11,266 bases of DNA. It comes from Chlamydiae bacterium RIFCSPHIGHO2_12_FULL_27_8. Lineage in GTDB: Bacteria > Chlamydiota > Chlamydiia > Chlamydiales > SM23-39. The stretch lies in assembly GCA_001796155.1 (NCBI GenBank), contig MGLU01000095.1, forward strand, positions 12,344 through 23,609, written 5' to 3'. Numbering within the stretch: the first letter of the stretch is position 1; each line of letters opens with the position of its first letter. The notes below the pieces were generated by a model, which saw nothing but the letters and a program-made list of their open reading frames with translations, made no database searches and had not been told where the DNA came from. Positions 1-5,841 of the stretch are shown one piece after another. The position numbers and the translations under genes are program-made.

Positions 1-368
1 ATACCTCCGGATGTTCCTATATCTAAAAAAGAAATTTTTTTATTTTTTAAAAGATTATAATTTTCAATAGAATTTTTATAATGGGAGTTACCCCCATCAA
101 TAATTATATCATCCTCTTTTAAAAATTTTGATAATTCTAAAATTGTTTCATTTGTAATTTTCCCACTTGGCACCATTAACCAAATAATTTTAGATCCATC
201 AAGTTTTTGAGTTAGAACTTTCATGGAATTTGCCGATTCAATGCCGTTTTCTTGAGCTTTTTGCAAAGCTTTATTATCTACATCAAAAACTATTAACTCA
301 TGATCGTCTTTCAGCTTTTTGACCATATTAAGGCCCATTTTACCAAGACCAATAAATCCAATTTTCAT
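1..368 (-). CDS. gnd: 6-phosphogluconate dehydrogenase, short type (partial, N-terminal 122 aa)
   Basis: The minus-strand frame starts at ATG 368 and is open to the window edge, so only the N-terminal NAD(P)-binding domain is present. The start MKIGFIGLGKMG is a Rossmann GxGxxG nucleotide-binding loop. It is followed by WLMVPSG (about residue 70) and IIDGGNSHY (about residue 94), both typical of 6-phosphogluconate dehydrogenase, and the fragment ends at GTSGG, the substrate-loop motif. The wording WLMVP and DIGTSGG resembles the short (about 300 aa), often NAD-preferring branch rather than the 470-480 aa enzyme; this is from memory of the family. The enzyme oxidatively decarboxylates 6-phosphogluconate to ribulose 5-phosphate in the cytosol. 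An AAAAGG Shine-Dalgarno sits over the stop codon of the upstream NamZ-like gene, with 9 bp between genes, so the two are probably cotranscribed and translationally coupled. The family is confident; the short-type assignment is less so because the C-terminus is missing. Confidence 0.85.
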   Translation of the reverse strand, partial: MKIGFIGLGKMGLNMVKKLKDDHELIVFDVDNKALQKAQENGIESANSMKVLTQKLDGSKIIWLMVPSGKITNETILELSKFLKEDDIIIDGGNSHYKNSIENYNLLKNKKISFLDIGTSGG

Positions 369-377
369 AAAAACCTT

Positions 378-1604
378 TTAATATAATAAATATTTTTGTC
401 TTACACTTCTAAATTCTTTAACTTTTTCTTCATCGAACTGAATCATCTTCCATGCAGCAAATTTTTCATTTTTCAAAAGTTCTAAAATTTCTTTATTTCC
501 ATTTACAAGACAGAACATTCTAATTTTGCTATCTGACTGCTTTGCTAATTTTTCTTTAACTTTATCGGGATATAGAGATTTTAAAAGCCCTATTAGTAAA
601 TACTGAACAGCTAAAGGCCTATATTTCAACATGTTTGTGACAATTATTTTGACACCATTGCAGTCTTCGCCTTTATATTGTCCATAAAAAGGTCTAAAAT
701 GAAATGGAATAAATTTAACACCCTGAAGTTTTTGACTATTTAAATGTTTCGCAAAATTATCTGCATCAATCCATGGAGCTCCAATAATTTTAAATGGCAA
801 AGTATAGCCTATACCGATATTTACTAGATTTAACTCCCCTAAAATTCCTGTTGAAGGATAAAAAATAGCACTATCTATTTCCGGTATATATGGAGATGTC
901 GGTATCCAATGAAGACCTGTATCTGAAAAACTCATATCTCTTGTCCAGTTTTTCATTTTAATTACTTCCAGATTACACTTAACATTTTCTTCCTTGTTAA
1001 AAAAAATTGCAAGTTCTCCAATTGTCATTCCATGACAATAAGGAACATTTATATATCCGACAAAAGATTTATAATTTTTATCGAGCATAGGACCATCTAC
1101 AATTATTCCATTGATAGGATTTGGTCTATCAAACACTATAACCTTGATATTCTTTTTTGCAGCCTCTTCCATTGCATAATACAGAGTAGCTGCATATGTA
1201 TAAGATCTGGATCCAATATCCTGAATATCATAAATCAAAACATCTACATCTTTTAACATCTCTTCTGTAGGTCTTCTTGTTTTACCATGAAGAGAAAAAA
1301 CTTGTAAATTTTTTAATTTATTATTTTTTACTTTTTCTCCGGCTAGATTTGAGCCGGTAATTCCATGTTCAGGAGAAAATAATTTTATAACTTGATAATC
1401 CTTTTCATTTTCTAAAAAAACATCTATTGTCGGCTTTAAATATTTGTTTACGCTTGTATGATTAATTATTAAGGCTATCTTTTTATTTTTTAAAGATTCA
1501 CTTCTATTTTCACTAAAAAAAACATCTACACCAAGATCAATAGCAGGCTTTGAAAATACATTTGTAAATAAAAATAAAAATAAAAATAAAATAATTCTAG
1601 GCAT
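378..1604 (-). CDS. Secreted DUF1343 / NamZ-like exo-beta-N-acetylmuramidase family protein
   Basis: 408 aa. Residues 1-18 form a signal peptide with an LFLFLFLF core and a likely cleavage after VFS, so the protein is exported. The mature part has the DUF1343 (PF07075) signature: KIALIINHTS (42-51), LFSPEHGI (75-82), DVLIYDIQDIGSRSYTY (121-137), VFDRPNPING (157-166), YCHGMTIGEL (189-198) and IGAPWIDA (274-281). Characterised members (B. subtilis NamZ/YbbC) remove terminal N-acetylmuramic acid from peptidoglycan fragments. Glu79 in SPEHG is the conserved acidic residue I would suspect as catalytic. The segment usually written EGTN...GRGT is here ILGELNLVNIGIGYTLPF (254-271), so this is a divergent subfamily and the exact substrate is uncertain. 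Start chosen: ATG 1604 with AGAGGT 4 nt upstream. It is first in a two-gene unit with the 6-phosphogluconate dehydrogenase gene. A role in peptidoglycan recycling or remodelling fits a chlamydia with residual peptidoglycan. Confidence 0.82.
   Translation of the reverse strand: MPRIILFLFLFLFTNVFSKPAIDLGVDVFFSENRSESLKNKKIALIINHTSVNKYLKPTIDVFLENEKDYQVIKLFSPEHGITGSNLAGEKVKNNKLKNLQVFSLHGKTRRPTEEMLKDVDVLIYDIQDIGSRSYTYAATLYYAMEEAAKKNIKVIVFDRPNPINGIIVDGPMLDKNYKSFVGYINVPYCHGMTIGELAIFFNKEENVKCNLEVIKMKNWTRDMSFSDTGLHWIPTSPYIPEIDSAIFYPSTGILGELNLVNIGIGYTLPFKIIGAPWIDADNFAKHLNSQKLQGVKFIPFHFRPFYGQYKGEDCNGVKIIVTNMLKYRPLAVQYLLIGLLKSLYPDKVKEKLAKQSDSKIRMFCLVNGNKEILELLKNEKFAAWKMIQFDEEKVKEFRSVRQKYLLY
1565..1591. 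repeat. Hexanucleotide repeat (TAAAAA)n inside a signal-peptide coding region
   Basis: Three perfect TAAAAA units (1569-1574, 1575-1580, 1581-1586) are flanked by partial units. On the minus strand they read as alternating Phe and Leu codons and make the LFLFLFLF core of the NamZ-like signal peptide. Gain or loss of a unit would keep the frame and change only the hydrophobic core length. It may simply be low complexity in an AT-rich genome. Confidence 0.6.
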
Positions 1605-1621
1605 ATTACCTCTTTTTAGAG

Positions 1622-1648
1622 ATTATAATTTTAATTATTTTAATCCAA
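1622..1648 (-). promoter_or_regulatory. Possible promoter for the NamZ-like/6-phosphogluconate dehydrogenase unit
   Basis: On the minus strand there is a perfect TATAAT (1627 to 1622), with a weak TTGGAT (1648 to 1643) 15 bp upstream as a -35 candidate. Transcription would begin near 1615, leaving a very short leader with AGAGGT just before ATG 1604. TATAAT matches are common by chance in such AT-rich DNA, so this is tentative. Read-through from yebC is the alternative, since I see no GC-rich terminator hairpin in 1605-1701. Confidence 0.3.
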
Positions 1649-1701
1649 TGAATTTAATGATCAGTTTCAATGAAAAATAATACTTTTAAATCAAAAAAAA
1701 A

Positions 1702-2406
1702 TTAAATTTTCATATTGTGATAAACAGCATCAACATCATCAATATTTTCTAAAAATTCTATAAGCTTAATATTTGAATCTGCATCTTCATCTGAAATTTC
1801 CAAAAGACTTTTGGGAATCATCTCTAAAGAAGTTTCGCACTTAATGTTAATGCCTTCTTTAACTTTATGAAGATCTTCTACATTTGTAAATATAACATAA
1901 TCTTCATCTTCTAAAAAAAAGTCTAAAGCACCAAGTTCTGTTGCTTTTATAAAGAGTTCATCTTCATTAATCAGCTCTCTATTTACTTTTATAACTCCTT
2001 TTCTATCAAAATTAAAAGCAACAGCTCCCGGAGTGGCAATATTGCCTCCGCATTTATTTGTTGCAATCCTGATATCTGAAGATATTCTATTTTTATTATC
2101 AGTCATGATATATACAATCATGCCTACTCCGCCAAATCCATATAGTTCATAGCTCATTTCAATATAATCTGCTTGATCTTTTGATGAAGCTTTTTTGATA
2201 TTTCTATCAATTATGTCATTTGGAAGGTTTGAGTCTTTAGCTTTTTGAAGAGCAAGTTTTAATTTAGCATTTGACTTTGGGTCTGTCCCGCCATGTTTTA
2301 CTGCAGTTATAATTTCTTTGGCTAATCTTGAAAAAATCTTACCCTTTTTTTTGTCGGATCTTTCTTTTCTATGTTTAATATTTGCCCATTTACTATGCCC
2401 AGCCAT
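1702..2406 (-). CDS. yebC: YebC/PmpR (TACO1) family protein
   Basis: 234 aa, full length for the family (about 235-250). The N-terminus MAGHSKWANIKHRK is the diagnostic YebC start. It is followed by the basic helical segment SDKKKGKIFSRLAKEI (17-32), the LPNDIIDRNIKKA segment (61-73), YELYGFGGVGMIVY (86-99), and GGNIATPGAVAFNFDRKG (120-137). Long described as a DNA-binding regulator family, it is now also linked to relief of ribosome stalling, for example at proline runs, like mitochondrial TACO1; which activity applies here cannot be read from the sequence. It is the last gene of the prfB-led unit: its ATG lies inside the end of the SprT-like gene (14 nt overlap), with only a weak GGG about 10 nt upstream, so translation probably depends on coupling. 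Chlamydia carries the homologue CT457 near prfB, so the location is conserved. Confidence 0.95.
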   Translation of the reverse strand: MAGHSKWANIKHRKERSDKKKGKIFSRLAKEIITAVKHGGTDPKSNAKLKLALQKAKDSNLPNDIIDRNIKKASSKDQADYIEMSYELYGFGGVGMIVYIMTDNKNRISSDIRIATNKCGGNIATPGAVAFNFDRKGVIKVNRELINEDELFIKATELGALDFFLEDEDYVIFTNVEDLHKVKEGINIKCETSLEMIPKSLLEISDEDADSNIKLIEFLENIDDVDAVYHNMKI

Positions 2407-3061
2407 CTATTTTACCCTTTTTTATAAATTTTTTTTCAAATTCCTTTGCTTCATTATAATAAGGAAATGTTTTTTCTTTTTCTTTAAATTCTTTAGTATG
2501 AACCTTTCTTCTATTATTATCTATTGTAACAGGGTGCAAATTATGCAACATTTCATGAAAAACCACATAATTAATAAAATAAAATGGTATAAACTCATTA
2601 TCTAGAATCTTATTTATTTTTATAAGCTTATTTCTGTCATCGTAAAGTCCAAATGTAATAGATCGATATTTTTTGTATTTTGGTTTTTTAAAAAAAGTTA
2701 TTTTTAAATTTAATTTATTATCAAAATATCCGGTGTTTAAATTATCATAAATATCCTGAAGATTATAGCATATACCTTTTAAAAAAAAAATTTTTTCATT
2801 AATTATTTTATTTTTAAAAAAATTTTGATTTGCATAATTTTTAATTATTTTTAATGAAGTTTTGTTTTGATTGATACAGTAATCCAAAAGATTTTGAATT
2901 ATATATTCATCTGAAGATAAAAACTTTTCATGCAAACAAATTTTTTTATCAAATCTGCTCACGACAATAGAAACAATTCTTGATCTGTAATTTTTAACTT
3001 TTAAACTAATTTTTAAATTAGTTTTTTCTTTTAATTTTACAAGAAATTCCTGAGCTAACAT
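2393..3061 (-). CDS. SprT-like zinc metalloprotease-type protein
   Basis: 222 aa. The C-terminal half carries a SprT-like core: GYFDNKLNLKITFFKK (111-126), a strand and turn RSITFGLYDDRNKLIKIN (133-150), then VVFHEMLHNLHP (166-177) with the zinc motif HEMLH (His169, Glu170, His173). His188 in KVHTKEF, 15 residues later, fits the third zinc ligand that SprT/Spartan proteins place in an H-G/x-x-x-W/F segment. No C-terminal zinc ribbon is present. The first 100 residues are lysine- and asparagine-rich and I do not recognise them. The substrate is unknown: Spartan relatives cut DNA-protein crosslinks, and bacterial SprT roles are poorly defined. There is no Shine-Dalgarno; the start shares one base with the stop of the preceding acetyltransferase (TAATG), so it is expected to be translated by reinitiation. 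It ends in TAG, the only TAG stop in the window. It interrupts the yebC-GNAT-prfB order I remember from Chlamydia. Confidence 0.75.
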   Translation of the reverse strand: MLAQEFLVKLKEKTNLKISLKVKNYRSRIVSIVVSRFDKKICLHEKFLSSDEYIIQNLLDYCINQNKTSLKIIKNYANQNFFKNKIINEKIFFLKGICYNLQDIYDNLNTGYFDNKLNLKITFFKKPKYKKYRSITFGLYDDRNKLIKINKILDNEFIPFYFINYVVFHEMLHNLHPVTIDNNRRKVHTKEFKEKEKTFPYYNEAKEFEKKFIKKGKIDGWA

Positions 3062-3549
3062 TAGAGATATTTCTGCATAAAAATTTTATCTAGATATCCA
3101 TCGTTTTCTTTCAAACATTTTTTCTGCATTCCAAAACTTGTAAAACCTAATCTGTCATAAAGCCTTTTAGCAGGATTTCCTGCATAAACTTCCAAATTCA
3201 AAAACTCAAGTTCAAATTTTTCTTTTGCTAGTATTATTAACTCATTTATTAATTTTGTACCGATACCCTTGTTTCTATAATTTGAATCTACAATTATTGC
3301 AAAAAGAGCATGATGTTTTACCTTTTCAAATGATTGTACATACAAAAGAGCTGAACCAACCGGCTTTTTATTTATTAAAGCAGTTAAAGATGCATTGATT
3401 TTAGAATATGCTATCCAGATTCTAACCGCATCATCAATTTCCATTTCATTGTACATTGGAAACCATTTCAAAATATCTTTGTCAGATAACCATTTTTTTA
3501 AATAATCACAATCTTCTTTTTCAGTAAATCTGATTTTTAATTTATCCAT
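3061..3549 (-). CDS. GNAT-family N-acetyltransferase (copy 1 of a tandem pair)
   Basis: 162 aa, a complete single GNAT domain. The acetyl-CoA binding motif A is IIVDSNYRNKGIGTKLINELI (85-105; key R/Q-x-x-G-x-G/A element RNKGIG at 92-97). Motif B follows, with LNLEVYAGNPAKRLYDRLGF (about 117-136), where the YDRLGF ending is typical. The acetyl acceptor is unknown. It is similar along its whole length to the next gene upstream: WF at 29-30, SK-NASLT, KPV, IVVD-YR-GIG, LAK-F-LE, and QKK-K near the end line up, so the two look like tandem duplicates at roughly one third identity by eye. The C. trachomatis homologue would be CT458, a single gene next to prfB. The gene overlaps its upstream paralogue by 13 nt, has only a remote AGGA for ribosome binding, and its TAA overlaps the next ATG by one base. 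Confidence 0.85.
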   Translation of the reverse strand: MDKLKIRFTEKEDCDYLKKWLSDKDILKWFPMYNEMEIDDAVRIWIAYSKINASLTALINKKPVGSALLYVQSFEKVKHHALFAIIVDSNYRNKGIGTKLINELIILAKEKFELEFLNLEVYAGNPAKRLYDRLGFTSFGMQKKCLKENDGYLDKIFMQKYL

Positions 3550-4028
3550 AATTCAAACATAATCCTAGATGTATATTTTCCTTCATCTTTAATATATTTT
3601 TTTTGATATGCAAATTCTTTAAAATTTTGTTTTTCCAAAAGACTTATTATCGGACAATTTTCAAAAACTTCACAAATCAAACATTCAAGATTGAAATAGG
3701 TTTTTGCAAGGTTTATCAGGTTTTTCAGCATATCAGAGCCAATACCCCTCTTTCTATAATCTTTATCTACAACAATATAAAACATTGATTGATGTGAAAG
3801 CTTTTTATACGGCATTAAAAAAAGTGTCCCAAATGCTACCGGTTTACCATCTAGATAACCCGTTAGTGAAGCATTGTATTTTGAAAAATTTATCCAATTA
3901 AATGCAGATGATTCAATCTCTTTTTCAGTTTTCATTAAAAACCATTCATTTGATGAAGGGTCCTTTAAAAATTTTTCCAAAAATTCTTTTTCACTAAATG
4001 TTGAATATTTTATTTGCAGATCTTTCAT
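3537..4028 (-). CDS. GNAT-family N-acetyltransferase (copy 2 of a tandem pair)
   Basis: 163 aa, one GNAT domain. Motif A is YIVVDKDYRKRGIGSDMLKN (84-103) with the acetyl-CoA loop RKRGIG, followed by LAKTYFNLECLICEVFENCP. Compared with its neighbour it has lost the neat Y-x-R-L-G-F ending of motif B and reads LLEKQNFKEF, so substrate or activity may have diverged. The start is well supported: ATG 4028 overlaps the TGA of prfB as ATGA, with AAGGA 7 nt upstream inside the prfB 3' end. Coupling to a gene encoding release factor 2, and starting on an RF2-read stop codon, suggests that its synthesis follows RF2 translation. Possible targets (a ribosomal protein, a release factor, a small amine) are guesses; the sequence does not tell. 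Confidence 0.84.
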   Translation of the reverse strand: MKDLQIKYSTFSEKEFLEKFLKDPSSNEWFLMKTEKEIESSAFNWINFSKYNASLTGYLDGKPVAFGTLFLMPYKKLSHQSMFYIVVDKDYRKRGIGSDMLKNLINLAKTYFNLECLICEVFENCPIISLLEKQNFKEFAYQKKYIKDEGKYTSRIMFELWIN

Positions 4029-5114
4029 GAAAATTCCTTCAAATAGGCATTAACAAACTCATCAATATCTCCATCTAGAACACCTTCTATATTGGAGGTT
4101 TCCATTTTGGTTCTATTATCCTTAATCAATCTGTAAGGCTGAAGAATATAACTTCTTATTTGAGAGCCCCATTCTATCTTTTTTTTCTCTCCGCCTATTT
4201 TACTTAATTTTTCTTCTCTCTGCAAAACTTCTCTTTCATAAAGTTTAGATTTCAGCATTTCAAGACATGTTTCTTTATTTTGAACCTGACTTCTTTCGCT
4301 TTGTGATGTTACTACAATATTTGTTGGAATATGTGTAATCCTAACAGCTGAATCAGTTACATTGACATGCTGGCCTCCGGCTCCTGAAGCTCTAAATGTA
4401 TCCACTCTAATTTCTTCAGGTTTTATTTCAATATCAATATCTTCATCAATAATTGGAGATACATCTACAGATGCAAAACTTGTATGTCTTCTTTTTGAAG
4501 CATCAAATGGAGAAATTCTAATTAATCTGTGAACTCCTTTTTCTGATTTTGTAAGCCCGTATGCAAAATCTCCTTCAAATTTATAGGTAATACTTTTGAT
4601 TCCTGCAACATCTCCTGAAACTTTTTCAATTACAGACATCTTCCATTTTTTTCTAGATGCGTATCTTTCATACATTCTAGCTAGCATCTCAGCCCAGTCA
4701 CAAGACTCAGTTCCACCTGCTCCTGAATTAATAGATAAAAAACAACTTTTATCATCAAGCTCACCATTAAGCATTTTTTTAATTTCAAGATTACTTACTT
4801 TTTCTTCTAAAAGAAAAAGCTCTTTAGATAGATCTTCTAATAGAGACTGATCGTTTTTTGATTCTAAAATAAACTCTTTAAGAGCAGAAAAGTTTTTTTC
4901 TATTTCCCTATATGGCTTTACCCAGGATTTTAAAATATTAATTTCTTTTAAAATACTTCTAGCTTTTTTTTGATCTTCCCAAAAATCTTCTTTTGAAACT
5001 AATTCTTCTAATTCTTTTATTTTCATTTCTTTTTTAGAAACGTCAAAGAAACCTCCACATTTCTTTAATTCTTTTATCAATGTCTTTTAACTTTTCCTCT
5101 AAATCTAAATTCAT
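4025..5114 (-). CDS. prfB: Peptide chain release factor 2 (RF2), with +1 programmed frameshift
   Basis: RF2 recognises UAA/UGA stops and triggers peptide release on the ribosome. The 0 frame begins at ATG 5114, preceded by AGGTGAGG with 5 nt spacing, and encodes 23 residues ending KEMWRFL before an in-frame TGA at 5045-5043. A +1 shift on CTT continues as DVSKKEMK in the other frame to TGA at 4027-4025, giving 362 aa, the usual RF2 length (E. coli 365). The anticodon-like tripeptide SPF falls at residues 201-203 and the catalytic GGQ at 246-248, as expected. Residue 242 before SGAGGQ is Ala, as in most bacteria (Thr in E. coli K-12). A reading without the shift would begin at TTG 5080 and give a 351-aa product with a wrong N-terminus. 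It heads an overlapping five-gene unit and is the only gene in the window whose stop is TGA. Confidence 0.96.
5042..5056 (-). promoter_or_regulatory. RF2 autoregulatory +1 frameshift site
   Basis: On the minus strand the site reads GGAGGTTTCTTTGAC: an SD-like GGAGG (5056-5052), the codon TTT, the slippery CTT (5048-5046), and the in-frame TGA followed by C (5045-5042). Spacing of 3 nt between AGG and CTT is the same as in the E. coli prfB element. When RF2 is scarce, the ribosome pauses at UGA, slips +1 to UUU and makes full RF2. When it is plentiful, termination gives a 23-residue peptide. The sequence shows all parts directly; function follows from the family. Confidence 0.95.
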
Positions 5115-5148
5115 ATGAACCTCACCTAATTAATTTATTATTTCAGAT

Positions 5149-5177
5149 TTTCTAAAAAAAATATAGTTTCTTTACAA
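5149..5177 (-). promoter_or_regulatory. Possible promoter of the prfB operon
   Basis: TTGTAA (5177 to 5172) and TAGAAA (5154 to 5149) on the minus strand are spaced 17 bp, each 4 of 6 to the housekeeping consensus. Transcription would begin near 5142 with a leader of about 28 nt. The -35 box overlaps the -35 of the divergent promoter for the 128-aa gene, so the two could compete. Weak boxes make this tentative. Confidence 0.35.
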
Positions 5178-5198
5178 TAATTTTACGGAAGATATAAT
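5171..5198 (+). promoter_or_regulatory. Promoter of the 128-aa membrane protein gene
   Basis: TTTACA (5171-5176) and a perfect TATAAT (5193-5198) are separated by 16 bp, a good housekeeping sigma match (5 of 6 and 6 of 6). Transcription is expected near 5204-5206, giving a leader of about 40 nt before ATG 5244. It is the best-looking promoter in the window. Confidence 0.65.
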
Positions 5199-5200
5199 AT

Positions 5201-5237
5201 CCTCCAATCTTATTCAAATTAAAACTTTAATTGGAGG
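5201..5237 (+). repeat. Perfect 8-bp inverted repeat covering the start site and the Shine-Dalgarno
   Basis: CCTCCAAT (5201-5208) and ATTGGAGG (5230-5237) are exact inverse complements 21 bp apart. The right arm contains the GGAGG ribosome-binding site of the 128-aa gene; the left arm lies just behind its -10 box. A second inverted repeat, AATTAAA (5217-5223) and TTTAATT (5226-5232), shares bases with the right arm, so two mutually exclusive hairpins are possible. If transcription starts upstream of 5201 the left arm would mask the ribosome-binding site in RNA. If it starts near 5205, as the -10 box predicts, the repeat can act only in DNA, for example as an operator. Confidence 0.6.
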
Positions 5238-5243
5238 TATAAA

Positions 5244-5630
5244 ATGAATGTTAGTCAAGCAAAAGAAGTATCGGTAAATGCATTAACTACAGCATATAAT
5301 GCAGCAGCAGCTGCATTTAACTGGGGAGGCAGACAGGTAAAATATATTGCAGGTCAAGGATATGATTTAGCTGCCTATATCGGATCAATGGGGAAAAATG
5401 TTTTATTTAAAATCGCAAATGTTTTTTTAGCAGCATTAACTTTTGTAAAAGATCAGTTTTTGATTTTTGCTCAATTTTCTGCAAAACACATTTCAAGTTT
5501 TGCAAGTTTTTCAAAAGAGTTTGTTTTGAACCATCAAACTGAATTAGGTTATCTTGGTTTAGGCATTATTTTAACTTTAGGTGCAGTCTATTTATCTTCA
5601 CTTTTAGTTAAAGAAGAAAAAACTGCATAA
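5244..5630 (+). CDS. Hypothetical small membrane protein, 128 aa
   Basis: I do not recognise this protein. The gene is convincing: strong promoter, GGAGG with 6 nt spacing to ATG 5244, ordinary codon use, and a hairpin after the stop. The N-terminal third is alanine-rich and probably helical, with aromatic residues and glycines (NWGGRQVKYIAGQGY, 26-40). Residues 53-78 contain two amphipathic to hydrophobic stretches (VLFKIANVFLAALTFV and QFLIFAQF). A clear membrane helix at about 101-122 (LGYLGLGIILTLGAVYLSSLLV) is followed by a short charged tail KEEKTA. There is no N-terminal signal peptide, so it looks like a C-tail-anchored protein, perhaps with a membrane hairpin. Chlamydial Inc proteins are small and have paired hydrophobic stretches, but the spacing here is not clearly bilobed, so that link is speculative. 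In the Chlamydia order I remember, prfB and the SWIB gene are neighbours and this gene is absent. Confidence 0.8.
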   Translation: MNVSQAKEVSVNALTTAYNAAAAAFNWGGRQVKYIAGQGYDLAAYIGSMGKNVLFKIANVFLAALTFVKDQFLIFAQFSAKHISSFASFSKEFVLNHQTELGYLGLGIILTLGAVYLSSLLVKEEKTA

Positions 5631-5640
5631 TTTTTTTTAT

Positions 5641-5664
5641 TAAGGCGGCTCTTTGGCTGCCTTA
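5641..5664 (+). terminator. Hairpin after the 128-aa gene, possible terminator
   Basis: TAAGGCGGC (5641-5649) pairs with GCTGCCTTA (5656-5664) through 9 bp including one G-T wobble, with a 6-nt loop TCTTTG. It begins 10 nt after the stop codon. The expected T-run after the stem is missing (AGTCTAAAAAG follows); instead a run of T precedes it. It may therefore be an atypical terminator or an RNA 3'-end stabilising stem. Confidence 0.45.
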
Positions 5665-5759
5665 GTCTAAAAAGTCTTTTATATGTATTTGTAGACCATC
5701 TTTTTTATTTTTATGAATAAAATTTTTTTCTTTTCTAAAAAAAATTTTTACGAATTGGT

Positions 5760-5787
5760 TTGACACATAATTGCATATAGAGATAAA
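5760..5787 (+). promoter_or_regulatory. Promoter of the SWIB gene
   Basis: A perfect TTGACA (5760-5765) is followed after 16 bp by GATAAA (5782-5787), 4 of 6 to TATAAT. Expected start near 5794 and a leader of about 48 nt that contains AAGGAG (5828-5833). The 211-bp gap 5631-5841 holds this promoter and the preceding hairpin, and I see no gene in it. Confidence 0.5.
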
Positions 5788-5841
5788 AAAGTTTTTTAGA
5801 TACTAATTTTTTTAAAAAACCTGTTTTAAGGAGAAAATAAT

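Noticed and set aside
1032..1256. 74-aa plus-strand open frame within the NamZ-like gene
   Set aside because: Low-complexity antisense shadow of a conserved gene.
2318..2605. 95-aa plus-strand open frame rich in Phe
   Set aside because: Antisense to yebC and the SprT-like gene; the Phe runs come from reverse reading of Lys codons.
3603..3901. Two short plus-strand open frames (61 and 65 aa) inside the second GNAT gene
   Set aside because: They lie antisense to a clear coding gene, overlap each other, and have no recognisable domain or ribosome-binding site.
4596..4850. 84-aa plus-strand open frame within prfB
   Set aside because: Serine-rich antisense shadow of RF2; no promoter or ribosome-binding site.
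5042..5080. TTG 5080 as the start of prfB
   Set aside because: It is an artefact of ignoring the +1 frameshift; no Shine-Dalgarno precedes it, while ATG 5114 has a strong one and yields a standard RF2 N-terminus.
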